64,000 nt of DNA from Martelella limonii (GTDB taxonomy: Bacteria; Pseudomonadota; Alphaproteobacteria; Rhizobiales; Rhizobiaceae), in NCBI RefSeq assembly GCF_013344475.1, contig NZ_JABUOU010000008.1, forward strand, positions 1-64,000, written 5' to 3'. The position numbers were made by a program, and so were the translations under genes. The notes under the pieces were generated by a model, which made no database searches, was not told where the DNA came from, and was given only the letters and a program-made list of their open reading frames with translations. Positions 27,667 to 36,920 of the stretch are shown one piece after another (positions within the stretch are counted from its first letter, which is position 1; each line of letters begins with the position of its first letter).

Positions 27667-28911
27667 CTATATCAGGCCCCAACCAACGGAAGCTTGGTGA
27701 CCTATTGCGATGGCATCATAGTCAATTATTGAGTAGCTTGAATCGTAGGCGCGCAGGGCTTGATGTATTTCTTCTGGGTTCGAATTCTCCATACTCCCTA
27801 CAATCAAAATTTTTTTCGGATTATCTACCTTTATGTTGTATTTTTCCCAGGCATATTCTTTATTTTTATCAAAGCCAAAATAACTCTGATAGTTAGCCAG
27901 CTGAGAAAGCCCCTCATTCACGTAATCTATAAATCTGCGACGCGAACGCTTTCCTCTAGTTAAGCTCTTCTTATCGATAGCAGCCAGCTTGAAATCAGCG
28001 ATATCGAAATAACCGTCTCGCCGCAAAATAAAAGCGTCCGGCTTGATTGATTTCTCATCGATGCCCCCATCATGCTCAATCCATTCCAAGGCGGCATTGT
28101 GTATAACTCTCGCCGAGTTGAATAGTCCTTCCAGAATATTTGGATGCGTGGCCAGATATTCGTCGATGGTTGTTTCACGCAGCCCGCCCGAAAGTGCAAC
28201 ATTCTGAAGCATCGAGCTTTCGAAGATCGCCACACTATCTCGTTTTACCGTAGCAACCCCACGAACCGTGGCGGATTTCGCACCATTCTCCACGGGCTGG
28301 CATCTTTCATCAACACCCAAGAGGTTATGAAAGAATTTTTCGAGCTGGTTGGAGTTGATGGACTTTCCGTGGATCCCAAGAAGCAATATGTTCTTCCCAC
28401 GAAAAAGGCCATCGTGATGATTAAGAATTCCACAATTTTCAATTAACAAATTCTGAGAACTAGAATTAAAGTGAAAGTGAGATCCTTCACCACCGGTTCG
28501 ATTTAAAATAGTCCCATATTCTGATATAAATCCGAATCTATTTTTTGCAGAATCAAAGTCTTTTCCTTGACAGAAAAGAATATTTGAAAAACTTACGAAT
28601 CCATCTAAATATGGAACATCCTTACCTTCAATTGAAATAGTGGACCCTCCTTCAACTCTACCTTTGAATATATCAAAATACATATGAATTTCTTCATATT
28701 TGGCGATTCTTGGTTGAAGTTCTCGCGGGGATCTGCTAGCGCCAATCAACTCCATTCCGTACTGATCTCCAAAATTCATAAAGACAATATGGGTTGGGAA
28801 AAGCGTTACACACCCTTCAGGTGATTGAAGGCGAGAACCTGATCGCGATAATAATTTAAAGTAGCCATTCCACCTTTTTGTCGAATATTTTCTGTATTCG
28901 AAGAAATCCAT
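27667..28911 (-). CDS. Shedu (SduA/DUF4263)-like defence nuclease candidate
   Basis: Shedu proteins protect bacteria against phage with a C-terminal PD-(D/E)xK nuclease. In this 414-residue protein the last part fits that pattern: E251 in TTIDEYLATHPNILEG, KPD (290-292), D306 and K308 in FDIADFKLA, and Q337/Y341 in LSQLANYQSYF, ending in a Rossmann-like strand KKILIVGSMEN. Residues 1-240 match no domain I know; they seem beta-rich with many aromatic residues. An AAAGGAGG site lies 5 bases before the ATG. The gene stands alone in A/T-rich DNA with codon use unlike its neighbours, which points to transfer. The assignment rests on motif spacing only; another PD-(D/E)xK nuclease family is possible. 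Confidence 0.62.
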   Translation of the reverse strand: MDFFEYRKYSTKRWNGYFKLLSRSGSRLQSPEGCVTLFPTHIVFMNFGDQYGMELIGASRSPRELQPRIAKYEEIHMYFDIFKGRVEGGSTISIEGKDVPYLDGFVSFSNILFCQGKDFDSAKNRFGFISEYGTILNRTGGEGSHFHFNSSSQNLLIENCGILNHHDGLFRGKNILLLGIHGKSINSNQLEKFFHNLLGVDERCQPVENGAKSATVRGVATVKRDSVAIFESSMLQNVALSGGLRETTIDEYLATHPNILEGLFNSARVIHNAALEWIEHDGGIDEKSIKPDAFILRRDGYFDIADFKLAAIDKKSLTRGKRSRRRFIDYVNEGLSQLANYQSYFGFDKNKEYAWEKYNIKVDNPKKILIVGSMENSNPEEIHQALRAYDSSYSIIDYDAIAIGHQASVGWGLI

Positions 28912-29076
28912 TTGTTCCTCCTTTTCGAAAAAGATTTAACTAATGCGGTTTTATTTCGGTTAAAACTCGACTACAAATTCACTCTAGGATCTACAACTAG
29001 GTAGTGAGGCTACCACATCGAAATGCCAGAGACGTTAGAGTCTCAGTAAGCTCACGGCCCCTCTCTCGCCACCGCC

Positions 29077-31569
29077 TCACCCCACCCGCTTCTCCAGCCG
29101 CCCAATCACCGCCTTTCCCAGCGTCTGCGGCTTCACCGCCAGCGCCGGGTCCTTGGCCTTCAGCCGCGCCTCCATATCCCCGATCGTAAAGCCCGAAGCG
29201 CTCTTCAGGGCCTTGAGCTCCTCCCAGGTCACCGGCGTTGCCACGGGGGCGTTCGGGCGGGCGCGCAGCGAATAGGGGAGGATGGCGGTGGCGCCGCGTT
29301 CGTTGCGGAGCCAGTCGATGAAGATGCGGTTTCGGCGCTTGGCCTTCGACATGGTGGCGATGTAGCGGTCGGGGGCTTCTTCCGCCAGCATGTGGGCGAA
29401 GGTCCTGGCGAAGGCCTTCAGCGTCTCCCAGCTCACCGTCCGCTTCAGCGGCACGATGACATGGATGCCCTTGCCGCCGGTGACCATGGCGGTGGAGAGA
29501 AGGCCGATCTCCTCCAGCACATCGCGCATCTCGAAGGCGGCCTTTTTCGTTTCGGCAAAGCCGAGGCCCTCATCCGGGTCGAGGTCGAAGATCAGCCGGT
29601 CGGGCGCCTCGATCCGGTCGGCGCTGGCACCCCAGCCGTGAAACTCGATCGTGCCCATCTGGGCGGCGGCGACGAAGGCTGCCGGGCTTGCGACATAGAG
29701 ATATTCGCCGGTGTCGCCGTCCTTTTCCTCGATGTCGATGCGGGTCATCTCGTCCGGGAAGCCCTTGCCGGCATGTTTCTGGAAGAAGCTCTCGCCATCG
29801 ATGCCGGAGGGGCAGCGGTAGAGCGACACCGGCCGCTTGCCGGCAATCTCCAGCATCCGCTTGCCGACCAGCGCATAATGGCGGGCGACATCCGCTTTGG
29901 TGATGCCCGCCTTGCCGAAAAGCTGACGCTCCGGATGGGTGATTGCGATGCCGGCAATGGTCTCGTCGCCGGTCTTTTTCGGTTTTTCCTGACGCACCGC
30001 GCCCGCCTCCTTGTCGTCGCGCAGGCCGAGAAACGCGCCGTGGCGGATATGGCCGTCGGCGGTGAACTCGGCAAAATCGATTTCCGCCGCAAGCTTCGGC
30101 GTCACCCACCGCGCATCGCGGGCGATCTCGCCCGGCACCTCGGCAAAGGGCGTGGTCTTGCGGGCGAGCTTCTGCAGGCGGGCGCCGAGATCATCGAGCA
30201 CCGCCTCGTTGAACCCCGTGCCAACCCGGCCGCGATAGCAGAACACGCCCGCATCGTCGTACTGGCCGACGAGCAGCGAGGCGAAGGGGCGGCCCTTCTT
30301 GTCTGACGGCGAATAGCCGCCGATCACGAATTCCTGCCGCCTTGTGCATTTGATCTTGCGCCAGGCGCTGGTGCGGGCATGGCGATAGGGCGCATCCGCC
30401 TTCTTGGAGACGATCCCCTCGCCGCCGGCAGCGCAGATTTTTTCGAGGATATCGCCGCCATCGCCTTCGACATAGGTGGAAAGCCGCACCGGCCCGGCGT
30501 CGAGATCGAGCGGCGACAGCGCCTCTTCCAACTGCTGCTTGCGTTCGCTGAGCGGCAGGGCGGTCAGCGACTTGCCGCCACGCTCCAGAATGTCGAAGGC
30601 ATAGAACACCAGTTCCCCGCCCGACTTCAACGCCAACTGCAGCGCGGAGAAGGCCGACGCGCCCTTCTTCACATTCGCCGCCATGATCTCGCCGTCGATC
30701 AGCAGGCTTTCATCGCCAAGCGCTTCGAAGGCATCGGCAAGCGCGCCATAGCGTTCCGTCCAGTCCTTACCGGAGCGGGTGTAGAGTTTGGCAGCACCCT
30801 CGCTGATGGCGGCGATACAGCGATAGCCGTCGAACTTGGTCTCGTGGATCCAGTCCACCCCCTCCGGCGCTTCATCATAGAGCGTGGCAAGCTGCGGCTT
30901 GCGGAAGGCGGGGAATTTCGGGCGCGCGGTCTTCTTCTCCGCCTTCGCCGCCTCGGGCTTTTCGCCGGGCTTTTTCGTCTTGCGCTTCCAGACATGGTGA
31001 CCGGCCTCGATTTCCTCGAAGCTGCGGCCGGTGGCGGCGCTCAGCTGATAGGTGTCGGTCAGCCGGTCAGGTTCATCGCTCGCCTGCTCATCGCGTTCCT
31101 TGATCAAGAGCCAGTTCTCGCGCTTTTCGCGGCCGCGCATGCGCACCAGCGCAAAGCCGCCCTGCATCCGCGCGCCGTGCAAGCGGAAATGCAGCTTGCC
31201 CGCCCTAAGCCCCTCCTCCGGGTCGTGCAGCGGCTCCCAGCTTCCGGTGTCCCACACCATCACCGTGCCGCCGCCATACTGGCCCTTGGGGATCGTGCCC
31301 TCGAAATCGGCGTAGTCGAGCGGGTGATCCTCGGTCCGCACGGCAAGCCGCTTTTCGCCGGGATCATCGCTCGGGCCGCGGGTGACGGCCCAGCTCAAAA
31401 GCACCCCGTCCCATTCCAGCCGAAAATCGTAATGAAGCCTGCGGGCGGCGTGCTTCTGCACCACGAATGTGAGCTTGCCGGCCTTGCTCCTGCGCCTGCG
31501 GCCGCGCTTCGGCTCCGTCGTCTGCGAGAAGTCGCGCTTGGTCTCGTAGTCGGCAAGCTTGTCGGCCAT
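29077..31569 (-). CDS. ligD: ATP-dependent DNA ligase D (LigD), three-domain
   Basis: LigD seals double-strand breaks in bacterial non-homologous end joining together with Ku. The 830-residue product has the full set in the order phosphoesterase, ligase, polymerase. The phosphoesterase part shows H40, H46, D48, R50 and H82 (KHAARRLHYDFRLEWDG, EDHPLDY). The ligase part has the adenylated lysine K245 in ETKFDGYR and the EGIVSKK motif. The primase-polymerase part has the metal pair D662/D664 in FDLDPDEG. It starts one base after the Ku stop, so ku-ligD is a tight operon. Like most rhizobial copies it may be one of several in the genome. Confidence 0.97.
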   Translation of the reverse strand: MADKLADYETKRDFSQTTEPKRGRRRRSKAGKLTFVVQKHAARRLHYDFRLEWDGVLLSWAVTRGPSDDPGEKRLAVRTEDHPLDYADFEGTIPKGQYGGGTVMVWDTGSWEPLHDPEEGLRAGKLHFRLHGARMQGGFALVRMRGREKRENWLLIKERDEQASDEPDRLTDTYQLSAATGRSFEEIEAGHHVWKRKTKKPGEKPEAAKAEKKTARPKFPAFRKPQLATLYDEAPEGVDWIHETKFDGYRCIAAISEGAAKLYTRSGKDWTERYGALADAFEALGDESLLIDGEIMAANVKKGASAFSALQLALKSGGELVFYAFDILERGGKSLTALPLSERKQQLEEALSPLDLDAGPVRLSTYVEGDGGDILEKICAAGGEGIVSKKADAPYRHARTSAWRKIKCTRRQEFVIGGYSPSDKKGRPFASLLVGQYDDAGVFCYRGRVGTGFNEAVLDDLGARLQKLARKTTPFAEVPGEIARDARWVTPKLAAEIDFAEFTADGHIRHGAFLGLRDDKEAGAVRQEKPKKTGDETIAGIAITHPERQLFGKAGITKADVARHYALVGKRMLEIAGKRPVSLYRCPSGIDGESFFQKHAGKGFPDEMTRIDIEEKDGDTGEYLYVASPAAFVAAAQMGTIEFHGWGASADRIEAPDRLIFDLDPDEGLGFAETKKAAFEMRDVLEEIGLLSTAMVTGGKGIHVIVPLKRTVSWETLKAFARTFAHMLAEEAPDRYIATMSKAKRRNRIFIDWLRNERGATAILPYSLRARPNAPVATPVTWEELKALKSASGFTIGDMEARLKAKDPALAVKPQTLGKAVIGRLEKRVG

Positions 31570-31570
31570 G

Positions 31571-32452
31571 TCACGAGGCCTTCTTGCGGCTCGTTGATTT
31601 GGCGGGGGACTTGGCGGCAGAGGACTTCGAAGCCGGGCGCTTGGCTCCGCTGCCGCTCTTTTTCGTGCCGTCCAGGCTCTTCTTCAGCGCGCTCATCAGA
31701 TCCACGACATTGTCTCCGGAACCGGCGTCACGGTCCTTCTCGTCGGCACGGGCCCGCGGCGTCTTCCTGTTCTTCTGCTTGGCCTTCAGAAGCTCGGTCA
31801 GCGCCTCGCGGTAATGGTCGTGGAAATGCTCGGCCTTGAAGGGTGCGGTCTTGCGCTCGATCAGCGAGGTCGCAACGTCGAGCAGATCATCGTCGCTCGC
31901 CTCGTCCTCGATCGACGAAAACAGCGGATCTGCATTGCGGATCTCGTCGGCGTAATGCAGCGTCTCCAGAAGCAACCCGTCGCCGCAGGGGCGCACGGCG
32001 GCGAGATATTCCTTGCCGCGCATTGTCAGCTGCCCGAGTGCAGTCTTTTCCGAACGCCGGAGCGCGTCGCGGATCACACGGTAGGCCTCTTCCGCCAGAT
32101 CATCGGCCGGCACGATATAATAGGGCTTGTCGTAATAGATCGGCGGGATCTCGCAGGAGCCGACGAACTGCACCAGTTCGAAGGTCCGCTTGGTCTCGAG
32201 CTTGATCGCATCCACCTCTTCGGGGTCGATCAGGATATATTCGCCGTTCTGCTCGTAGCCCTTCACAATGTCATCCGCATCGACCGGGCCGATGCCTTCG
32301 ACGACCTTTTCGTAGCGCACCCGTTTTCCGCTCGGCTGGTGGATCTGCCGGAAGGAAACGCTCGAACTGCGACTGGTGGCGGAATGCAACTCGACGGCGA
32401 TCGACACCAGCGAAAGCCGCATCTGCCCTTTCCACAATGCACGTGAGGCCAT
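31571..32452 (-). CDS. ku: Non-homologous end-joining protein Ku
   Basis: Ku forms a ring homodimer that threads onto broken DNA ends and recruits LigD. The 293-residue product has the typical start MASRALWKGQMRLSLVSIAV, the SRSSSVSFRQIH and YYIVPADD regions, and a Lys/Ser-rich C-terminal tail (SSAAKSPAKSTSRKKAS) that in rhizobial Ku binds DNA. The open frame runs three codons upstream to a GTG, but GGAG then sits inside the spacing, so the ATG is better. It precedes ligD by 1 base. Confidence 0.97.
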   Translation of the reverse strand: MASRALWKGQMRLSLVSIAVELHSATSRSSSVSFRQIHQPSGKRVRYEKVVEGIGPVDADDIVKGYEQNGEYILIDPEEVDAIKLETKRTFELVQFVGSCEIPPIYYDKPYYIVPADDLAEEAYRVIRDALRRSEKTALGQLTMRGKEYLAAVRPCGDGLLLETLHYADEIRNADPLFSSIEDEASDDDLLDVATSLIERKTAPFKAEHFHDHYREALTELLKAKQKNRKTPRARADEKDRDAGSGDNVVDLMSALKKSLDGTKKSGSGAKRPASKSSAAKSPAKSTSRKKAS

Positions 32453-32696
32453 GATCTTCACTCCGGATACAGGAATACGCTACGCCTGTTTCAACGGATG
32501 GTTGGCGGCATTGGTTCCCGCGACGCGCGGCGATCAAGGCGGCAGCGCGCCGCAATGGCGCTTTTTGGCCATAATTTGCCCTCTGAACCTTGCCCTTCAG
32601 GGCGTGCACGGTTATTGACAAGGCATTGAACCACGGACCCGGTGAAAATCCGGGTGGCTCTTCCGGCCGCCGATCCGCCGGATAACCATTGAAAAC

Positions 32697-32738
32697 CTGT
32701 TTCCTCCCACGGTGCGGCCCTTGCCGTGCCGCAAACAG
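32697..32738 (+). promoter_or_regulatory. Structured leader before the SulP gene
   Basis: CTGTTT (32697-32702) pairs with AAACAG (32733-32738). Inside, GCGGC (32714-32718) pairs with GCCGC (32728-32732), leaving a one-sided loop that contains CCTCCC. The helix ends 17 bases before the SulP ATG, and CCTCCC could also pair with the AGGGA ribosome-binding site. Further upstream are two more small stems (32637-32655 and 32662-32682). A sul1 RNA motif is known before sulfate-transporter genes of Alphaproteobacteria; I cannot check its consensus here. Confidence 0.4.
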
Positions 32739-32755
32739 AATTTCAGGGATCACAC

Positions 32756-34249
32756 ATGTCATTTTCGCTTACCCAGTACCGCCGCGAGTGGTTCGGCACG
32801 CCCCGCGCCGATATTCTCTCCGGTCTCGTCGTGGCGATGGCGCTCATTCCGGAAGCCATCGCCTTTTCCATCATCGCCGGCGTCGACCCAAAGGTCGGCC
32901 TGTTCGCCTCGTTCTCGATCGCGGTGATCATCGCCTTCGTCGGCGGCCGTCCGGGCATGATCTCGGCGGCAACGGCGGCAACCGCCGTGCTGATGACGCC
33001 GCTGGTGGCCAGCTACGGGCTTGAATATCTGCTCGCCGCCACCGTGCTCGCCGGTGTCATCCAGGTGATTTTCGGCATATTGAAGCTCGGCGCGCTGATG
33101 CGCTTCGTCTCGCGCTCGGTGATGACGGGCTTCGTCAATGCGCTGGCGATCCTGATCTTCATGGCCCAGCTTCCCGAACTCATCGACGTCACGCCGATGA
33201 CCTATGTTCTGGTCGCAGCAGCGCTGGCAATCATCTACATTCTGCCGCGCTTTACCAAGGCCGTGCCCTCGCCGCTGGTCGCGATCGTGCTGATCACCAT
33301 CATCACCGTCCTCCTCGGCCTCGATGTCCGCAATGTCGGTGACATGGGCGAGCTGCCGGACAGTTTCCCTTTCTTCCACCTGCCGATGGTGCCGTTCACG
33401 CTCGACACGCTGCTGATCATCCTGCCCTATTCGCTGGCGGTCGCCGTTGTCGGTCTGCTCGAAAGCCTGATGACGGCGCAGCTGATCGACGACCTGACTG
33501 ATACCCGCTCCAACCGCAACCAGGAATGCGCGGGCCAGGGCATCGCCAATTTCTGCACCGGCTTCATCGGCGGCATGGCGGGCTGCGCCATGATCGGCCA
33601 GTCGATGATCAACATCAAATCCGGCGGCCGCGGTCGTCTGTCCACCTTCATCGCCGGCATCGTGCTGCTGCTTCTCGTGGTCGTGCTTGACCAGTGGGTG
33701 CGCCAGATCCCCATGCCGGCACTGGTTGCCGTGATGATCATGGTTTCGATCGGCACCTTCTCCTGGTCGTCGATCAGGAATCTGAAGGAGCATCCGCGCT
33801 CCTCCTCGATCGTGATGGTCGCGGTGGTCGCAGTGGTGGTCGCCACGCATAATCTCGCCATCGGCGTGCTGGTCGGCGTGCTGCTGTCCGGTATCTTCTT
33901 TGCCTGGAAAATCGCGCAGTTCTTCGGCGTTCGCTCCTCGCTGTCTGAGGATGGCAACACCCGGACCTACCATGTCGAGGGTCAGCTGTTCTTCGCCTCG
34001 GTCGAGGATTTCAACGCCGCCTTCGATTTCCGCGAAGTGCTGGAAAAGGTCGTCATCGACCTGACCCGTGCCCATATCTGGGATATCTCCAGCGTTGCCG
34101 CGCTCGACATGGTGGTGATGAAATTCCGCCGTGAAGGGGCCGAGGTGGACGTCGTCGGTCTGAACGAGGCGAGCGCCACGATCGTTGACCGGCTCGCGGT
34201 TCACGACAAGCCCGATGCCCTCGAAGTATTCATGAAACAGGGCCATTGA
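32756..34249 (+). CDS. SulP family anion transporter with STAS domain
   Basis: SulP (SLC26) proteins move sulfate, bicarbonate or other anions across the inner membrane. The 497-residue product has 10 or more membrane segments from about residue 20 to 395, including the family motif [20 protein letters not shown], then a STAS domain (about 400-495) with [21 protein letters not shown] start at [13 protein letters not shown], with CAGGGA upstream. The universal stress protein gene follows after 14 bases and is surely co-transcribed. Whether sulfate or bicarbonate is the substrate cannot be told. Confidence 0.92.
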   Translation: MSFSLTQYRREWFGTPRADILSGLVVAMALIPEAIAFSIIAGVDPKVGLFASFSIAVIIAFVGGRPGMISAATAATAVLMTPLVASYGLEYLLAATVLAGVIQVIFGILKLGALMRFVSRSVMTGFVNALAILIFMAQLPELIDVTPMTYVLVAAALAIIYILPRFTKAVPSPLVAIVLITIITVLLGLDVRNVGDMGELPDSFPFFHLPMVPFTLDTLLIILPYSLAVAVVGLLESLMTAQLIDDLTDTRSNRNQECAGQGIANFCTGFIGGMAGCAMIGQSMINIKSGGRGRLSTFIAGIVLLLLVVVLDQWVRQIPMPALVAVMIMVSIGTFSWSSIRNLKEHPRSSSIVMVAVVAVVVATHNLAIGVLVGVLLSGIFFAWKIAQFFGVRSSLSEDGNTRTYHVEGQLFFASVEDFNAAFDFREVLEKVVIDLTRAHIWDISSVAALDMVVMKFRREGAEVDVVGLNEASATIVDRLAVHDKPDALEVFMKQGH

Positions 34250-34263
34250 AGGAGGAGACGAAA

Positions 34264-35118
34264 ATGGAAAAGCTGACAGCCTTTATCGATGGCTCCACCT
34301 ATGCCGAAAGCGTGTGCGACCATGCGGCCTGGATTGCGGGTCAACTCGGCATCGCCGTTGAACTCGTCCATGTTCTGGGCCGCACGCGCGACCGCCAGTC
34401 GGAGGCCAATCTCTCCGGCTCGATCGGCCTTGGCGCCCGCACGTCCCTTCTCGAAGAGCTCGCCGAAGCGGATGCGCAGAACGCAAAACTCTCGCAAAAG
34501 CGCGGACGCCTGCTCCTGGAAGCCGCCGTGGCGCGGCTTTCGGAAGATGGCGTCACCGCTGTCACGACCAAGATGCGCAACGGCGATTTCGTCGAGGCAA
34601 TCGAGGATGTCGGCACGGCCTCGCGCCTCATCGTCATCGGCAAACGTGGCGAGGGTGCGGATTTTGCCTCCGGGCATCTGGGCTCGAACCTCGAACGCGC
34701 GGTGCGCACCGCCAAATGCCCGGTCTTCGTGGCCGCGCGCGCCTTCAGGCCGATCCACAAGGTGCTGATCGCCTATGATGGCGGCGCAAGCGCCGACAAG
34801 GCGGTAGAGCGCGTCACCACAAGCCCGATCCTCGACAAGACCGAAGTCACGCTTCTGGCCGTCTCGAAGGAAGGAGATACGCTTTCCGGCAAGGCCAGAG
34901 AGGCTGTCCGCAGGTTGGAGGCAAGCCATATCAAGGCGAAGCTCGTCAACCGGCCGGGCCACGCCGAGAAGGTGATCGAGGAGGTCGCCGCCGAAGAACA
35001 GGCGGACCTGCTGGTGATGGGCGCCTATGGTCATTCCCGCATCCGCGCGCTCGTGATCGGATCGACGACGACATCCGTTCTTCGTGCCTGCAGGATCCCG
35101 GTTCTCCTGGTGCGCTAG
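34264..35118 (+). CDS. Tandem-domain universal stress protein
   Basis: Universal stress proteins are small alpha/beta proteins, often ATP-binding, linked to stress survival. The 284-residue product has two UspA units: residues 1-140 (KLTAFIDGSTYAESVCDHAA ... VIGKRGEGADFASGHLGSNL) and 150-284 (KVLIAYDGGASADKAVERVT ... LLVMGAYGHSRIRALVIGST). The second keeps the ATP-binding G-x2-G-x9-G(S/T) pattern (GAYGHSRIRALVIGS); the first has a similar GKRGEGADFASGHLGS. The ATG has GGAGGAG 6 bases upstream. Placed after a SulP gene, it probably modulates or senses that transporter. Confidence 0.93.
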   Translation: MEKLTAFIDGSTYAESVCDHAAWIAGQLGIAVELVHVLGRTRDRQSEANLSGSIGLGARTSLLEELAEADAQNAKLSQKRGRLLLEAAVARLSEDGVTAVTTKMRNGDFVEAIEDVGTASRLIVIGKRGEGADFASGHLGSNLERAVRTAKCPVFVAARAFRPIHKVLIAYDGGASADKAVERVTTSPILDKTEVTLLAVSKEGDTLSGKAREAVRRLEASHIKAKLVNRPGHAEKVIEEVAAEEQADLLVMGAYGHSRIRALVIGSTTTSVLRACRIPVLLVR

Positions 35119-35129
35119 GCCATCTTCCC

Positions 35130-35211
35130 GCGCGCGGTCCCGGACCGCGCGCCATCGGCTCTCAGACTTTTTCTGGTAACACCAGATACTGCGCGCGCAA
35201 AGCGCGCGCAG
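35130..35211 (+). terminator. Run of three hairpins after the SulP-USP operon
   Basis: The hairpins are GCGCGCGGT/ACCGCGCGC (35130-35152), CTGGT/ACCAG (35173-35185) and CTGCGCGCGC/GCGCGCGCAG with an AAA loop (35189-35211). The third has a 10-bp stem, and TTGTTTT follows 9 bases later. The group is the likely terminator of the operon; the multiplicity is unusual. Confidence 0.65.
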
Positions 35212-35395
35212 AGAAGCCATTGTTTTAAAATGACTATTCCCGAGACAAACCCTTACCTTTTTCCGTTCTCGATCTTCGTTCGTCAAGACTGACATCGCAA
35301 AAGCTGATAGCGCTCTTGTTGTCTGCGTGTCGCGCCGCCGTGTGAATTCCACAGGCCCGGCCGCCCTGTTACAGACCGCACAACCGGAGAAGACG

Positions 35396-36499
35396 ATGAA
35401 GACCACGCTAATTTCCAAGGGCATTCGATTGACTGCTGCCGCTCTCGCATCCGTCGCGATGCTGACGCCTGCGGCCGAGGCCTGCACAGGCATAACGCTC
35501 ACCGCCAAGGATGGCTCTGTAGTGCGTGCGCGCACGATGGAGTTCGGCGTCGACCTCCAGTCGGACGTGATCGTTTCGCCGCGCAATTTCGCGCGCGTCG
35601 GCAGCACGCCGGATGGCAAGCCGGGCATCAGCTGGAAAGCCAAATATGCAAGCGTTGGCGCCAATGCCACCGGCCTGCCCCTGATGGTCGACGGTTTCAA
35701 TGAAAAGGGGCTGTCGATCGGCATCTTCTATTTCAGCCAGTCGGCAGGCTTCCAGCCTTACACCGCTGAAGCACAGTCAAGCACGCTCGCGCCGTGGGAG
35801 CTTGGCTCCTACATTCTCGACAATTTCGCAAATGTCGAAGAAGCCCGCGCGGCCCTTGCCGACATCACTGTCGCTCCGGTGGTGTTCGAGCAGTTCGGCA
35901 TCGTCCTTCCGGTTCACTACGTAATCACCGATGTGACCGGCAAGACGATCGTCGTCGAATATGTCGATGGCGAGCTCAACATCCACGACAACAAGCTCGG
36001 CGTCATCACCAACAATCCGCCCTTCGACTGGCACATGCTCAACCTGAAGAACTACGTCAACCTCTCCTACGACAACGTGCCGCCCAAAGAGCTTGGCGAT
36101 GTCACGGTGACGGGTTTTGGCGAGGGCACCGGCATGCTGGGCGTTCCGGGCGATTTCACCTCCACCTCGCGCTTCGTGCGGGCGGCACTGTTCCAGACCG
36201 GCGTCGACAAGGGTGCCACCAGCGAGGACGAAGTGTTCCAGGCGTTCCACATCCTGAACAATTTCGACATTCCGAAGGGATCGATCCGGGAAACCGATGC
36301 CGATGGCCAGGTCCATCAGGACTACACCCAGTGGACGACGGCGAGCGACCTGGAAAACCAGCGCTTCTACTTCCGGACCTATGACAGCAGCAGCATCCGC
36401 TATGTCGATCTGACGGCGCAGGATCTCGATGCAGCCGACGTCAAGACGATCAAGATGGAAGGCTACGAGACGGCAACGGACGTCGGAAACACGCAGTGA
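35396..36499 (+). CDS. Second exported choloylglycine hydrolase / penicillin V acylase family Ntn hydrolase
   Basis: Paralogue of the gene at 5818-6936, and close in sequence over its whole length. The 367-residue product has a signal peptide (MKTTLISKGIRLTAAALASV to AAEA) directly followed by Cys30 in CTGITLTAKDGSVVRARTME, so signal-peptide cleavage would expose the catalytic N-terminal cysteine. The C-terminus shares the FHILNNFDIPKG and QDLDAADVKT patterns with the first copy. GGAGAAG lies 3 to 6 bases before the chosen ATG; the frame extends 23 codons upstream without support. It stands alone, with a bidirectional terminator after it. Substrate unknown. Confidence 0.87.
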   Translation: MKTTLISKGIRLTAAALASVAMLTPAAEACTGITLTAKDGSVVRARTMEFGVDLQSDVIVSPRNFARVGSTPDGKPGISWKAKYASVGANATGLPLMVDGFNEKGLSIGIFYFSQSAGFQPYTAEAQSSTLAPWELGSYILDNFANVEEARAALADITVAPVVFEQFGIVLPVHYVITDVTGKTIVVEYVDGELNIHDNKLGVITNNPPFDWHMLNLKNYVNLSYDNVPPKELGDVTVTGFGEGTGMLGVPGDFTSTSRFVRAALFQTGVDKGATSEDEVFQAFHILNNFDIPKGSIRETDADGQVHQDYTQWTTASDLENQRFYFRTYDSSSIRYVDLTAQDLDAADVKTIKMEGYETATDVGNTQ

Positions 36500-36600
36500 T
36501 TGGAACGGGGCGATCTTTAGGGGTCGCCCTCCCCCTCTTTACCCGGCGTGACCGCTGTGAAGCCGGCAACCGGGTCAGGCGGGCCTCACGGAGCAAAGAA

Positions 36601-36632
36601 AAACCCTCCGAAGCGGATGCTCCGGAGGGTTT
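36601..36632. terminator. Bidirectional terminator between the hydrolase and csp genes
   Basis: AAACCCTCCG and CGGAGGGTTT pair perfectly (10 bp, 12-base loop) between two convergent genes. On the minus strand it is followed by TTCTTT, on the plus strand by the TTT that ends the stem. It should end csp well and the hydrolase moderately. Confidence 0.8.
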
Positions 36633-36659
36633 CAAATGTCAGCCTAAGGCTTTCGCCAA

Positions 36660-36869
36660 TCAGGCGGCGCTGAGGTTTTCAGCGGCGCTCTTGCCGGTGC
36701 GGCGATCGGCGACAACTTCGAAGTTGACCTTCTGGCCTTCAGCAAGCGTGGTCATGCCCGAGCGCTCAACAGCGGAAATGTGAACGAAAACGTCCTTGCC
36801 GCCATCTTCCGGTTCGATGAAGCCATAACCCTTGGTGGAATTGAAGAATTTTACTGTTCCGACGCTCAT
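36660..36869 (-). CDS. Cold-shock-type RNA chaperone (CspA family)
   Basis: Cold-shock proteins are single OB-fold domains that bind single-stranded RNA and melt secondary structure. The 69-residue product has both RNA-binding motifs, KGYGFI (RNP1) and VFVHI (RNP2), in [20 protein letters not shown] and [21 protein letters not shown] precedes the ATG by 5 bases. About 200 bases of A/T-rich leader, with a 16-bp palindrome, lie upstream, as often seen for csp genes under post-transcriptional control. It heads a minus-strand group with the two DUF1127 genes. Confidence 0.95.
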   Translation of the reverse strand: MSVGTVKFFNSTKGYGFIEPEDGGKDVFVHISAVERSGMTTLAEGQKVNFEVVADRRTGKSAAENLSAA

Positions 36870-36904
36870 AACGATTTCCTTTCAAATCGTGCGTTCAAAG
36901 ATCA

Positions 36905-36920
36905 CATGATGTACATCATG
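36905..36920. promoter_or_regulatory. 16-bp perfect palindrome in the csp leader
   Basis: CATGATGTACATCATG, self-complementary throughout, lies 36 bases before the csp ATG. It may be a dimeric regulator site or, in RNA, a hairpin that affects translation. No second copy is in the window. Confidence 0.4.

Noticed and set aside
27342-29076. Integrative element ends around the A/T-rich island
   Set aside because: No integrase, no tRNA or tRNA fragment, and no matching direct or inverted repeats were found in the flanks.
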